Origin: Bacillus sp. SD088
GTDB taxonomy: Bacteria; Bacillota; Bacilli; Bacillales; Bacillaceae_C
Assembly (NCBI RefSeq): GCF_017355205.1
Contig: NZ_JADIJK010000003.1
Coordinates: 186,001 to 250,000 of the forward strand
Length of the DNA: 64,000 nt
Reading direction: 5' to 3'
Below are positions 19,069 to 28,050 of the stretch, one piece after another; the first letter of the stretch is position 1; each line of letters begins with the position of its first letter. The notes beneath the pieces were generated by a model. The model had not been told where the DNA came from. It saw nothing but the letters and a program-made list of their open reading frames with translations, and did not search any database. The translations under genes and the position numbers were made by a program.

Positions 19069-19786
19069 CTGCTTGTATTACCATATAGCCAATCTTATCA
19101 GCATACTCCATTAGTAAAAGGCTTTGTTCTACTAAAATTTGTTCAACATCTTCACTGTAGACCACGGTTCCTCCGTTATCCAACATTTTTTCTTCATCTG
19201 CATACTCTGATAATTCTTCTGTCATTTTTCTATCTTTTATAATGGTAAAGTTTTGAAAGCCCGCGTTTTTTAGCTTCGATAGCCATTCTTCCTTCGTTAA
19301 AATTTCCTGAATTTGATACAGATTTTTAAATTGCTCTAGCTCTTCAACCTTCATTTGTTCTTGCACACACATTTCATTACAAATAAAAGTTCCCGCTTGT
19401 TTTAAAGCTCTTCTCAATTCGTCTAAAGATTTTTCTATTTTCGTAAAAGCGATAACCGATTCCGAAACAATTAAATCAAATTGTTCATCAGCAAATGGAA
19501 GTTCTTCGATATCAGCTTCAATAATATCGATTGGTAAAGCTTGTACGCCTGCGTGCTGACGCAAATGGTGAATCATTTCTGGATGTTTATCAACTGCGAC
19601 AACTTGACAACCAATGGTTTCAGCTATATATAAAGTTGTTTGCCCCATTCCACAACCTATATCAAGCACTTTCATTTCTTTAGTTAACTTTATATTTTCA
19701 AGTAGCCTTTTCGTCAAATAAAAACCACCTGGATGAGCCCCATGTACTTTCCCTTTTGCCAATGCATCATGATAATTGAATGCCAT
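19058..19786 (-). CDS. Class I SAM-dependent methyltransferase
   Basis: 242 residues. Motif I VLDIGCGMGQTTLYIAE, acidic end of strand 2 in VAVDKHPEM, IIEADIEELPFAD and FDLIVSESVIAFT are the Rossmann SAM-binding signatures of the UbiE/COQ5-like class. The C-terminal third has no recognisable substrate domain. AAGGAG lies 8 bases before the ATG. It is convergent with the ferredoxin and shares its terminator. The substrate is unknown. Confidence 0.85.
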   Translation of the reverse strand: MAFNYHDALAKGKVHGAHPGGFYLTKRLLENIKLTKEMKVLDIGCGMGQTTLYIAETIGCQVVAVDKHPEMIHHLRQHAGVQALPIDIIEADIEELPFADEQFDLIVSESVIAFTKIEKSLDELRRALKQAGTFICNEMCVQEQMKVEELEQFKNLYQIQEILTKEEWLSKLKNAGFQNFTIIKDRKMTEELSEYADEEKMLDNGGTVVYSEDVEQILVEQSLLLMEYADKIGYMVIQAEKR

Positions 19787-19933
19787 CCTTTCCGCTCCTT
19801 CATTGCTTATTTATACAATAAGATATGATAGTTGCTCCTGAGCGTGATGTTATTATTTCCGCTTAACAACTAAGTTGTTTGTCCATTCAAAAGCTTAGAA
19901 AGGCACATAGTCTAATAAAGGATGGATTACAGA

Positions 19934-20010
19934 GGTTGTTCAAAAAGTCCGGTAAAATCGATGCTGCGAATTTCTTGGTCCCTTTTATCCTCCTTTTTGA
20001 ACACGCACTT
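19934..20010. repeat. R1 element, internally deleted copy c
   Basis: It has the two R1 ends (GTTGTTCAAAAAGTCCGGTA and TTCTTGGTCCCTTTTATCC, then TTTTTGAACACGC) with almost all of the interior missing. It lies directly upstream of the small gene at 20032 and forms most of its leader. Confidence 0.75.
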
Positions 20011-20031
20011 AGAGTTAGGGAGGTGTTAAGT

Positions 20032-20277
20032 TTGCCAGTGAATCAATATTATCATGCTTGTCGCCGTGGTATTGGCCGTCCTGTGATGATTACAACCAGA
20101 GATGGTCAAGTGCATCGTGGCATTATTGACCGTGTCTCTTCCAATCGAGTTTATCTTCGTCCATTGGGTGGATCCAATTATGGAGGATATGGCTATGGCT
20201 GGGGATGGGGTTGGGGATTTGGCTGGGGAGTTGCTTTAGGAGCCATCGCTGCCTTAGCTTTCATCCCCTTCTTTTAA
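20032..20277 (+). CDS. Small protein: Lsm-like motif plus Gly/Trp-rich tail
   Basis: 81 residues. Residues 11-46 (RRGIGRPVMITTRDGQVHRG then IIDRVSSNRVYLRPLGG) read like a small Sm/KOW-type beta-barrel strand set. Then comes a Gly/Tyr/Trp stretch (GYGYGWGWGWGFGWG) and a hydrophobic end (VALGAIAALAFIPFF). I chose the TTG at 20032 because GGGAGGTG lies 6 bases upstream; longer in-frame starts fall inside the R1 repeat. A short Gly-rich protein of this type also sits at 45745. Function unknown; a spore-envelope or membrane-surface role is a guess. Confidence 0.75.
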   Translation: MPVNQYYHACRRGIGRPVMITTRDGQVHRGIIDRVSSNRVYLRPLGGSNYGGYGYGWGWGWGFGWGVALGAIAALAFIPFF

Positions 20278-20286
20278 CGTATATGC

Positions 20287-20331
20287 AAAAGAGGGATTCC
20301 ACATTGACAATAATGGAATCCCTTCTTTTTT
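20287..20331 (+). terminator. Terminator of the 20032 gene
   Basis: GAGGGATTCCA and TGGAATCCC-TTC pair around CATTGACAATAA and are followed by six T residues. Confidence 0.88.
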
Positions 20332-20411
20332 CAAAATTATACATTATTGTCAGGTATAAAACATTTGTCGATCTATATTTTTGCCTATACACCTTCCCAA
20401 AACCTGAATAG

Positions 20412-20573
20412 GATAAAGTGAACCTTCAATCAGTGGGGGTTTTCTTTCATCCCCCACTGATTGTTAGTTGAACTAATCGGGCTTTTACGGGCAGTGTATC
20501 CCCCACCTATGCTTCTCCGTATTCTCTAAAGCCTTGAGGTGGGGGGATTACTGCCCGTTAATGCGGGATAAAG
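20412..20573. repeat. R3 intergenic element, copy B
   Basis: Terminal hairpin 1 is CAATCAGTGGGGG/CCCCCACTGATTG (20430-20466, 13 perfect pairs). Terminal hairpin 2 is CGGGCAGT...CCCCCACCT/AGGTGGGGG...ACTGCCCG. The ends are GATAAAGTGAACCTTCA and TTAATGCGGGATAAAG. The mini-hairpin array seen in copies A and C is absent; only about 20 bases join the two hairpins. It fills the gap between two small plus-strand genes. Confidence 0.82.
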
Positions 20574-20603
20574 CGAAATCGTTATTTAGAAAGGAGGATG
20601 GAC

Positions 20604-20792
20604 ATGTCCCATGAACATGAAAAGAAGCCGAAAGAAATACATGTGGAAAACCTCGTTATTCACGCAAAAAATGTGGAAATAAAAGAAGAAGGGCAGGGTA
20701 AACCCCCTCATCATCGAGACCCTTGGAATTTCTTTTGGGGAAGAAACCAAGAAGAAGCGGTGGAAGAACATTCCGAAGATAAAAAGGAGTAA
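20604..20792 (+). CDS. Small hydrophilic protein of unknown function
   Basis: 62 residues, strongly charged (SHEHEKKPKEIHVENLVIHA...), with alternating hydrophobic residues at 14-27 that could form one or two beta-strands, a PPHHRDPWNFFWG turn and an acidic tail. AAAGGAGG lies 6 bases before the ATG at 20604; the ATG at 20598 abuts that site. No family recognised. Confidence 0.6.
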   Translation: MSHEHEKKPKEIHVENLVIHAKNVEIKEEGQGKPPHHRDPWNFFWGRNQEEAVEEHSEDKKE

Positions 20793-20842
20793 GGCAAGCA
20801 AATCTATTTTAAAAAACTCAATCGCTGTTCATACGTTAATTG

Positions 20843-20884
20843 CAAAAAAAGGGAAATGCCAAAAAAGCACTTCCCTCTTTTCCT
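20843..20884. terminator. Terminator between the small gene and bdbC
   Basis: GGGAA-TGC and GCA-TTCCC pair around CAAAAAA, flanked by an A run on one side and CTCTTTTCC on the other. It could serve both converging genes. Confidence 0.7.
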
Positions 20885-20901
20885 TTGCAATGAATATAAG
20901 C

Positions 20902-21330
20902 TTAATCTTTTGTTCTACGAAGCAACAACATAAAAACGGTAATGAGAATAAAGGCAATCAGGGCTAAAAATGGGATGGTGATGAATCCCAGCCAGTTAAT
21001 ATATTGACCATTACAGGGAACTCCACCAACACATGGTTTCGCAGCCACTAGCCCAGGTACCTTTTGAATTAGGTAATGATAAAAGGATACCCCGATTCCA
21101 ATAATGGAAAAAGGCAACACGTATTTTTTTATATTTTTATTCTGCTCAAATACGGCGATCCCAATGATCACAACTAAAGGATACATAAGGATTCTTTGAT
21201 ACCAGCAAAACTCACAGGGGATAAAGCCTTTGATTTCACTAAAATAAAGACTCCCTAATGTGGCGACAAGCGATACAATCCAAGCAAAATAAAGAAGATA
21301 ATCCTGAAAGCTCGACTTGGTATTCTTCAT
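20902..21330 (-). CDS. bdbC: DsbB-type thiol-disulfide oxidoreductase
   Basis: 142 residues with four TM segments. It has the two cysteine pairs of DsbB/BdbC proteins: CEFC (39, 42) after TM2 and CVGGVPC in the second external loop. It reoxidises the DsbA-like partner and passes electrons to quinone. ATG at 21330, with TTGGAG 7 bases upstream, 4 bases after the bdbD stop, so the two are coupled. A longer frame exists but overlaps bdbD. Confidence 0.94.
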   Translation of the reverse strand: MKNTKSSFQDYLLYFAWIVSLVATLGSLYFSEIKGFIPCEFCWYQRILMYPLVVIIGIAVFEQNKNIKKYVLPFSIIGIGVSFYHYLIQKVPGLVAAKPCVGGVPCNGQYINWLGFITIPFLALIAFILITVFMLLLRRTKD

Positions 21331-21334
21331 CCTC

Positions 21335-22024
21335 TTACTCCAATCCTTTTTCAATGAGATTTGCAATAGATTTATAATCAAACGGATCCTCAACAACGAT
21401 ACCATTGATGATAACAGTTGGAGTCGATTCAATATTATGCTTTATTCTCAACTGATTATCAAGGTTGACCTCTGGTGATTCTAATGGCTGCTCCTCATTA
21501 TACTTTTCAATCTCTTTGTCAAATTGATCTATATCTAAATCAACATTAGGTGCTGTTTCTTGAGCAATCTCTACTAATGTTTCATTTGTCACCCATTGTT
21601 CATCATGTTGTTCAGTTGCGGGCTGTGCTGCGAATAGAGCTTCATGAAATGCCCAAAAGTTTTCAGGATCTTGTTTGAAAACAGCCTCTGAAGCTAATGC
21701 TGCGCGAACAGATTCCTCTCCATGAAATAGAACATTTATATAAGAAAGCTTTGCCTGTCCGGTATCAATATAATCCTCTTCAAGCTGTGGTAGTACTCTT
21801 TCGGACCACGCTTTACAGCCTGGACATTTATAATCACCAAATTCCACAATGGAAACCGGGGCATCCTCCTCCCCCATGGTAGGTTGATTATCAATATTGG
21901 GGTGTTCGACTTTTGGCGCATTTTCTTGATCTGTTTGATCTAGTTTCTGATTCAGGATGATAATAGCAGCGACGGCAATCACTACGACGGCAATCGTAAT
22001 GATCATTAATTTCTTATTATTCAT
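21335..22024 (-). CDS. bdbD: DsbA-type thiol oxidase, membrane anchored
   Basis: 229 residues. N-terminal membrane anchor (6-24), then a thioredoxin fold with active site CPGC (67, 70) in FGDYKCPGCKAW, an inserted helical domain and cis-Pro in IESTPTVIING. It introduces disulfides into exported proteins. In B. subtilis BdbC/BdbD are needed for competence pseudopilin ComGC. The immediately following bdbC supports the pairing. Confidence 0.94.
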   Translation of the reverse strand: MNNKKLMIITIAVVVIAVAAIIILNQKLDQTDQENAPKVEHPNIDNQPTMGEEDAPVSIVEFGDYKCPGCKAWSERVLPQLEEDYIDTGQAKLSYINVLFHGEESVRAALASEAVFKQDPENFWAFHEALFAAQPATEQHDEQWVTNETLVEIAQETAPNVDLDIDQFDKEIEKYNEEQPLESPEVNLDNQLRIKHNIESTPTVIINGIVVEDPFDYKSIANLIEKGLE

Positions 22025-22291
22025 TTGGCACCTCTCCAGGTTTTTTCTAGTAAAGAAATGGGGTTTCTCCCCCTTTTAGTTCACGATATTCCCTTTTCAC
22101 AGTAACTAGAGAATTGTCAATATGGGGTTTAGGCCACCAATGAAACAAACATTTTCCACTGTAGGGAAACATCACTTCAATTCCTTTGTTAATCCTATCA
22201 TACCCCTGGAAGGTAGGTAAACTAACATTCCGTTACAAAACAATGTCTTCTTCGTGAACTTTTCCGTTATTTCTGTTATAGAGGATGTTAA
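22025..22291. other. Leader region of bdbD, no gene
   Basis: AT-rich non-coding stretch between the R2 element and bdbD. A minus-strand TTGACA is present near 22115, but I see no well-spaced -10 box. Nothing else recognised. Confidence 0.4.
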
Positions 22292-22545
22292 GAAAAGCGC
22301 AAGGCGCCCGCCTATCGGCGACAAGCAAATGTTCTGAGACAAAGAAAGGAGTTCTTTGCCTTTCTTTGTCTCAGGTTATTATGCAGAACATCAGCTAAGA
22401 TCTCGACGTCCTGGCGGCAGACTCAAAACAGGACGTCCTGTCGCTTCGTCTGCACTAGTACATCCTGTACGTCGCAACGCCGATGGACTCGCTCCTGCGA
22501 GCCGATGGCGCATGAAGCTGGGCAACAACTGCCCAGCCTTAAAGC
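22292..22545. repeat. R2 intergenic element, copy c
   Basis: Starts AAAAGCGCAAGGCGCC. It contains the 16-bp perfect stem CTGAGACAAAGAAAGG/CCTTTCTTTGTCTCAG at the place where the copy at 12929 has CCTGAACC.../...GGTTCAGG. Then come mini-hairpins GACG-TCC-TGTC, GTACA-TCC-TGTAC (22458-22470) and CTCGC-TCCT-GCGAG (22488-22501), and a final GCTGGGCA/TGCCCAGC hairpin. It lies between minJ and bdbD. Confidence 0.78.
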
Positions 22546-22605
22546 AATCTAAGAAAAACTTTATACTTTCTTATCTTTCAAAAAAAAGGCTCTGCGATTT
22601 TCTTC

Positions 22606-23802
22606 TTAACCAACCTGATTAGGCTGACCAATTTTCTGATTTTCTATGAAAAGAATGCCGAGTTCATGATGATCTCCCTCATATAAAGCTCCTTGAACAA
22701 TCCGGATTTCATTATTATGATCAAACACTTCTAATTTACAATATGCTCGATTTTTTGATAGAGCCTGATACATTTCTTCCTGACTATTGACATTTACTTT
22801 GTTACAGGTTTGAATAACTTCGCCTGTTTTGAGTCCCATTTTCTCAGCTGGAGAATTTGGCAGCACGTCCAAAACCATGACACCAGAATTTCTTGGAGCA
22901 TAGTAGTACGGATTGTTATTTTCCCTTATACGGTGTCGGTAAACAAGCCAAACTCTTCCTATTAGAGCAAATACCGATGTGATGATTGCAGCGTATGCGG
23001 GTAAGAGGAAAACACCCACAATTCCTACGATGAGAACAAGCAAGCCAAGGCTTAAGACATTTTTCCCCATTCGCTTAACAGCAGCACCAGGCAATTCCGT
23101 TTGAATCTGCTGTTGAAAACCGACCAAAAATGGCAGTAGCACAAGAGAATATCCCTCAGATCCAGACGATATAACAGGCCACCAATCAAAAGGCAATGTT
23201 AAGACACCAGAAGGAAGAAAAAGAAAAGTAGGAAGAAGCCAAAATCTTTTTGTTTGCAAAGCCCCTACTATTAATCCTCTACGGCTTGTCCGTAATTTAG
23301 GTGAGACATCCTTCAACCCATTTTTTATCATGAGTATCCCTTCAGCAACCATTAATAAGCCCAACATAACAGATGCGCCAAGCAGGTAATTCGAATCCAA
23401 CGAATCAAGGAAGTCCCATTCAATGGAAAATAGAGACAATGAGCTTACTAGTAGTAAAGGGATGCCAATCGTGAAAGCAGCTGATAGCAATCTAGCATTT
23501 CCAATAATAGTTAATACAATCGTAGTAACCGCTACTATCAATAGCAGTTGTAACGGAAATGTCAAACCTAGCAAAATAGTTACAATGGATAGAAGTATTC
23601 CAACGAGTATCCCCACAGGAAATAAATGTCTCAGCTCAAGAAAAATAGGATGTACTCTCATATGAAAATCACGTCGTTCTCGCTTTATTCTCCAGAACCC
23701 CGCCAATACCACCCATGTTATTGAGAAATAGAAAATAGGATGAAGTAACACTCGCCCTATCCCTTTAGCAACCTCTATGGTCCATTCCAAGTCCCTCCAC
23801 AT
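22606..23802 (-). CDS. minJ: MinJ-like PDZ membrane protein
   Basis: 398 residues. About eight hydrophobic segments (16-300), then a C-terminal PDZ domain (GVMVLDVLPNSPAEKMGLKTG, ..EEMYQAL..). The architecture and the position next to ctpB match B. subtilis MinJ (YvjD), which links DivIVA to MinCD at poles and septa. The ATG is very close to GGAAGGG; the TTG five codons in is an alternative start. Assigned on architecture plus synteny. Confidence 0.85.
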   Translation of the reverse strand: MWRDLEWTIEVAKGIGRVLLHPIFYFSITWVVLAGFWRIKRERRDFHMRVHPIFLELRHLFPVGILVGILLSIVTILLGLTFPLQLLLIVAVTTIVLTIIGNARLLSAAFTIGIPLLLVSSLSLFSIEWDFLDSLDSNYLLGASVMLGLLMVAEGILMIKNGLKDVSPKLRTSRRGLIVGALQTKRFWLLPTFLFLPSGVLTLPFDWWPVISSGSEGYSLVLLPFLVGFQQQIQTELPGAAVKRMGKNVLSLGLLVLIVGIVGVFLLPAYAAIITSVFALIGRVWLVYRHRIRENNNPYYYAPRNSGVMVLDVLPNSPAEKMGLKTGEVIQTCNKVNVNSQEEMYQALSKNRAYCKLEVFDHNNEIRIVQGALYEGDHHELGILFIENQKIGQPNQVG

Positions 23803-23865
23803 CCCTTCCGAACATTAATATAACTTCTATTTTACCAGACATTAGAAGAAAAAGGATAAAAATAT

Positions 23866-23900
23866 GGCTAGACATCTGAAATTTTCAAAAATGTCTAGCC
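23866..23900 (-). terminator. Terminator after ctpB
   Basis: Perfect 10-bp stem GGCTAGACAT/ATGTCTAGCC with a 15-base loop, followed on the minus strand by ATATTTTTATCC. It lies 45 bases after the ctpB stop. Confidence 0.75.
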
Positions 23901-23944
23901 TGCCTTTTTTGAACATCCGTTTCAACTGAAAATATGTTCATTCA

Positions 23945-25384
23945 TCATTTATTTTTTTGTAAGGATTTTAAGGCAACTTGCAATTGAATATCATTTTTCT
24001 CATCTTTTATAAAAGAAGCAATTTTTCCTTCTAATTTTGCTACTGTCTGATCATCGATTTCCCCTGTTACTGGCAGTTCCTCAACCGATTGAAAGGCTCT
24101 CACTGCTTTTTCTGTTTGTTCATCAAAATAACCATCGATTCTGCCTGGAGAGAACCCTAATCCCTTCAACATCTCTTGAGCAAATTTAATATTCTCATCA
24201 TTCATATTTATTTTGAATGGTTCCTTGTATTCAATGGCATGTACATTAAAATAGGCTGGCTGCTGAACCTCAATCGTAGGTTCAACCCCTTTACCATGTA
24301 TCCAGTTTCCATCAGGGGTTAACCATTTCGCCATTGTTAATTTTAAATTACCTCCAGCTTCCAATGGAATTGGTTGCTGCACCGTCCCCTTGCCGAAAGT
24401 CTTTGTACCGATTAAGGTTGTACCATTGATTTCATTTAAAGCGGCCACAAGGATTTCTGATGCAGAGGCGCTGCCTTCATCCATAAGTACAGTAATAGGA
24501 TAGTTTTTTTGCTGTTTCAATTCCGAATAATAGGTTTGCTTTTTACCTGAACGCTCCTCGATTTGAACATATGGTTTATCCCCTGTCACTAATTGAGCGA
24601 GGATTTCTTGCACACTAATTAACATGCCACCCGGATTTCCCCGTACATCAATCACAAGGCCATCGATCTTTTCCGCTTCCAGTTCCTTTAATTCTGCCTC
24701 AAAGTCTCTCGCTGTTGCCTCCGCAAAAGAAGTGATCTCAACATAGCCAAATTTCTTTCCACCACTCTCTTTCACTTCGGAAAAAACGGTCAAAATCGGG
24801 ACTTCGTCTCTGGCTATCTCGTATGTGAGCGATTTAGATACACCAGTCCTCGTTATATCCAGTGTCACCGTTGTTCCTTTTTTTCCACGAATTTTACTCG
24901 ATGCTTCGTATAAATCCAACCCATCAACAGGGTCCCCATCAATTCTAATAATTTGATCCTTTGCTTTTAGCCCTGCCTTTTCAGCTGGGGAATTTTTTAT
25001 TGGGGAAATAATCACAAGCTTTCCTTCTTGAATGGCAATTTGAGCTCCGATTCCATTAAAGCTAGAATCCATGCTCTCATTAAATCTTTCTGCGGTCTCT
25101 TCATCCATATACACAGAATAGGGGTCTTGCAATGTCGCAACCATTCCTTGAATCGCGCCTTGAGTTAATTTCTTCGTATCTACTTCTTCTACATAAGCCT
25201 GTTGGATTAACTCATAGGCTTCTGCTACTTTTTCCATAGCTGGTAGTATCTGCACTGTTTTTCCTTCTTGATTCCCTTGTGTCTCTTGCCAATTCGGAAG
25301 AATCCACACCATACTCGCATATATACCGCTCGCCCCTAAAAGGAATGAACAAACGGAAATAATAACCAGCCACCTTTTCTTCAT
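23945..25384 (-). CDS. ctpB: Carboxyl-terminal processing protease CtpB (S41)
   Basis: 479 residues: N-terminal signal anchor (KKRWLVIISVCSFLLGASGI), PDZ domain (about 95-180), and an S41 protease core with Ser in DEGSASASEI and Lys in GTKTFGKGTVQQP. A C-terminal peptidoglycan-binding helix bundle follows (ENIKFAQEMLKGLGFSPGR, ..AVRAFQ). ATG at 25384, with GAGGAGG 6 bases upstream; a GTG further up overlaps that site. In B. subtilis CtpB signals to the sigma-K checkpoint during sporulation, which fits a spore-former. Confidence 0.94.
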   Translation of the reverse strand: MKKRWLVIISVCSFLLGASGIYASMVWILPNWQETQGNQEGKTVQILPAMEKVAEAYELIQQAYVEEVDTKKLTQGAIQGMVATLQDPYSVYMDEETAERFNESMDSSFNGIGAQIAIQEGKLVIISPIKNSPAEKAGLKAKDQIIRIDGDPVDGLDLYEASSKIRGKKGTTVTLDITRTGVSKSLTYEIARDEVPILTVFSEVKESGGKKFGYVEITSFAEATARDFEAELKELEAEKIDGLVIDVRGNPGGMLISVQEILAQLVTGDKPYVQIEERSGKKQTYYSELKQQKNYPITVLMDEGSASASEILVAALNEINGTTLIGTKTFGKGTVQQPIPLEAGGNLKLTMAKWLTPDGNWIHGKGVEPTIEVQQPAYFNVHAIEYKEPFKINMNDENIKFAQEMLKGLGFSPGRIDGYFDEQTEKAVRAFQSVEELPVTGEIDDQTVAKLEGKIASFIKDEKNDIQLQVALKSLQKNK

Positions 25385-25404
25385 ACATTTCCTCCTCACC
25401 GCAA

Positions 25405-25560
25405 TTAGGCCAACAGGATGTTGGTCAAAACGGCGAAGACATGCGGACGGAGGCCCACACGACGGTCAAAACGGTGTTGCGAATACAGGGACGTACTAGT
25501 GCAGGCGAAGCAACAGGATGTTGCGTTTTGAGCCTGCCGCTAGGACGACGCGAACTTAAC
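25405..25560. repeat. Mini-hairpin array between hom and ctpB
   Basis: It contains CCAACA-GGA-TGTTGG (25410-25424) and GCAACA-GGA-TGTTGC (25510-25524), i.e. the mini-hairpins in inverse orientation, plus TACTAGTGCAGGCGAAG, which is shared with R2 and R3 interiors. There are no R1-R4 ends, so it is a free array. Confidence 0.65.
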
Positions 25561-25650
25561 CGTTTATCCATTTTAGCCGTTTATCTCTTCATCCATTCTC
25601 CTTTATGAATAGCCTCTATAAAGCCTATGCGATGAGGGGACAAGTTATAA

Positions 25651-26622
25651 CTAATTTAGGACAGCTGCCTTATTGCTTTGAAAAATACTAATAAAATCTT
25701 CTAACATAGCGCTAGCTGTTGGTTTACTCCCCGCTCCCGGTCCTTGAATCATGATTTTTCCAGCCAAGGAAGTTTCCAGCACGACTGCATTATCTACACC
25801 TTCAACAGAATATAAAGGATGCCTGCTATCGATTTCAACTGGACGAACAGAAGCCTGGATACGATCTCCTACCTTTTCCAACTCTGCAATATGCTTAAAA
25901 CGGCCGTTAGAATTGGAAATCTTATCTTGTGAAAGGCTTGCTATTCCTTGGAGTTCAACTGTTTTCCATGGTGGTTGCTTCCCGTAGATCAGCTGACTTA
26001 AGATCATAATTTTATAGAAAGCATCGATTCCCTCTACATCATTCGTTGGATCAGCTTCGGCAAAGCCGAGGGATTGAGCTGTTTTTAACACTTCGGCGAA
26101 CGGAAGTTGTTTCTTTCTCATTTCCGTTAAAATAAAATTAGAAGTACCATTTAGCAATGCTTGAACCCGCTCAATTTTATTCAACTGTAGTTGCTGCTGA
26201 ATGGTGCGGATAACGGGGACCCCGGCTGCAACGGTCGCTTCGTAGCCAATTTGAACATTGTTTTCTCGCGCCTTTTCCAACAAACCTTCTCCGTGTTTAG
26301 CGAACATTTCTTTATTGGCTGTAATAATATGGCATCCGTGTTTAATGGCTTCATCCAGGTAATGATGCGCAGGTTCAGCACCGACAATCGATTCAAAGAG
26401 GACATCAAGCCCTGGGATTGACAAAATTTCCTCAATATTATTGGTCACCATAACATCTTCTGCTACTTCACGCTCTTTCTTTTCATCTTGGATCAGTACC
26501 GCTACTACCTGCACTTCGGCTCCAATAAGCTCCTTTAATTTTTCTTGCTGATTACATATAACCTCATAAACGCCGGCTCCAACTGTGCCAAGTCCTAATA
26601 GTGCTGCTTTAATGATTCGCAC
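25651..26622 (-). CDS. hom: Homoserine dehydrogenase, short form without ACT domain
   Basis: 323 residues. NAD(P)-binding GLGTVGAGVYE (11-21), ITANKEMFAKHG, EATVAAGVPVIR, NGTSNFILTEM, ADPTNDVEGIDAFYK and GPGAGSKPTASAML are the conserved Hom motifs. It reduces aspartate semialdehyde to homoserine. The usual Bacillus Hom (about 430 residues) has a C-terminal ACT domain for feedback control; here the protein ends right after the catalytic part. It follows metY after 82 bases containing a terminator-like hairpin, so it probably supplies homoserine for methionine. Confidence 0.9.
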   Translation of the reverse strand: MRIIKAALLGLGTVGAGVYEVICNQQEKLKELIGAEVQVVAVLIQDEKKEREVAEDVMVTNNIEEILSIPGLDVLFESIVGAEPAHHYLDEAIKHGCHIITANKEMFAKHGEGLLEKARENNVQIGYEATVAAGVPVIRTIQQQLQLNKIERVQALLNGTSNFILTEMRKKQLPFAEVLKTAQSLGFAEADPTNDVEGIDAFYKIMILSQLIYGKQPPWKTVELQGIASLSQDKISNSNGRFKHIAELEKVGDRIQASVRPVEIDSRHPLYSVEGVDNAVVLETSLAGKIMIQGPGAGSKPTASAMLEDFISIFQSNKAAVLN

Positions 26623-26656
26623 CTATTTCTCCCCCTTATTCATGGATGTCATTTAA

Positions 26657-26690
26657 AAAAGGAGACTGAAACGCATGGCGCCAGCCTCCT
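26657..26690 (-). terminator. Terminator-like hairpin between metY and hom
   Basis: Minus-strand AGGAG-CTG...CAG-CTCCT with a loop of about 14 bases, followed by six T residues. It lies between the metY stop and the hom start, so hom may receive only read-through transcription. Confidence 0.6.
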
Positions 26691-26704
26691 AGCTTTCTTT
26701 GTCC

Positions 26705-28003
26705 TTACTTTACAGACACTTTTTCTACGGCTTTTTCGATCGCTTGATTAAGATCAGCTATAATATCTTCGACAGCTTCAAGACCAACCGAGATGCGAAT
26801 TAATTCTTCCTTTACCCCAACAACCTTTAACTCTTCCGCACTTAATTGTTGATGCGTTGTGGAAGCAGGGTGGATAATTAATGATTTTGCATCTCCGACA
26901 TTCGCAACATGGGAAAATAATTTCACATGGTCAATGGTTTGTCTTCCTACTTCTCTTCCACCCTTAATGCCGAATACGATGATTGAGCCAGCACCTTTTG
27001 GTAGATATTTTTGCGCTAGTTCATTGGAAGGGTGATTTTCTAAGCCAGGATATGACACCCACTCAATCGCTTCATGATTCTCTAAAAATTCCGCTACGGC
27101 TTTTGCATTTTCTATATGTTTATCAATTCTCAAATGTAATGTTTCTAGCCCTTGTAATAATTGGAAAGCATTATCTGGGCTTAAGCATGGTCCGAAATCA
27201 CGCAGTAATTGCACACGTAATTTTGTTGCAAAAGCAGCGTTAGGTACATCAATCCCATAACGAAGCCCATGATAAGTTTCATCTGGTTCGACAAAATCAG
27301 GGAATTTCTCGTTATTCCAATCAAACTTTCCTGAATCAACTACAACTCCACCGATTACAGTGCCATGGCCGCCAATCCATTTTGTTGCAGAATGGATGAC
27401 AATATCCGCTCCCCACTCAATCGGCTTACAAAGATACGGTGTTGAAAAAGTGCTATCGACAATAAGTGGAATCTCATTTTCATGCGCAATTTTTGCAACA
27501 GCTTCCACATCAAGAATATGCAGGCTTGGGTTTCCAATAATCTCGCCAAAAAGTGCTTTTGTTTTTGGTGTGATCGCTTTGCGGAAATTTTCCGGATCTT
27601 TCGGATCTACAAACTTCACATTAATTCCATATTTTGGCAGTGTCACAGCAAATAGATTATACGTACCTCCATATAGATCCGTGGCCGCAACGATTTCATC
27701 ACCAGCACGTGTAATATTCAAAATCGAGAAAGCAATGGCAGCCATTCCAGATGATAGACCAACAGCAGCCGTACCCCCTTCAAGCAAAGCGACTCTTTTT
27801 TCAAATACATCAACCGTTGGGTTGGTAATCCTTGTATAGATATTTCCCGGTACTTCTAATCCAAATACCTTTTGCGCATACTCCGAATCTTTAAATACAT
27901 AAGAGGTTGTTCTATGTACTGGAACAGCGCGTGCTCCTGTTTCATCAGGCTCTTGTCCTCCGTGCAATAATAAGGTTTCTGGTTTATATTGTTCTTGTGA
28001 CAT
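26705..28003 (-). CDS. metY: O-acetylhomoserine sulfhydrylase (homocysteine synthase)
   Basis: 432 residues, the long Cys/Met-metabolism PLP-enzyme type. PLP lysine in HSATKWIGGHGT, YTRITNPTVDVFEKRVA, SSGMAAIAF, and the C-terminal HPASTTHQQL. It makes homocysteine from O-acetylhomoserine and sulfide. The leader carries an S-box (SAM) riboswitch with its own terminator and a good promoter. AAGGAGG is 10 bases before the ATG. The assignment as MetY rather than a cystathionine synthase rests on length and motif context. Confidence 0.93.
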   Translation of the reverse strand: MSQEQYKPETLLLHGGQEPDETGARAVPVHRTTSYVFKDSEYAQKVFGLEVPGNIYTRITNPTVDVFEKRVALLEGGTAAVGLSSGMAAIAFSILNITRAGDEIVAATDLYGGTYNLFAVTLPKYGINVKFVDPKDPENFRKAITPKTKALFGEIIGNPSLHILDVEAVAKIAHENEIPLIVDSTFSTPYLCKPIEWGADIVIHSATKWIGGHGTVIGGVVVDSGKFDWNNEKFPDFVEPDETYHGLRYGIDVPNAAFATKLRVQLLRDFGPCLSPDNAFQLLQGLETLHLRIDKHIENAKAVAEFLENHEAIEWVSYPGLENHPSNELAQKYLPKGAGSIIVFGIKGGREVGRQTIDHVKLFSHVANVGDAKSLIIHPASTTHQQLSAEELKVVGVKEELIRISVGLEAVEDIIADLNQAIEKAVEKVSVK

Positions 28004-28050
28004 TTCCTCTCGTCCTCCTTAATGATATCATCCTCATCGCTAACACTAGT

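Noticed and set aside
19879-20031. Upstream extension of the 20032 gene
   Set aside because: In frame but passes through the R1 repeat; the TTG at 20032 has a strong ribosome site.
20586-20801. 71-residue Phe-rich minus-strand frame
   Set aside because: Antisense to the small hydrophilic gene at 20604, which has the ribosome site.
22356-22622. 88-residue frame (RRPGGRLKTGRPVASS...)
   Set aside because: It is the translation of an R2 repeat; the same repeat elsewhere does not keep the frame.
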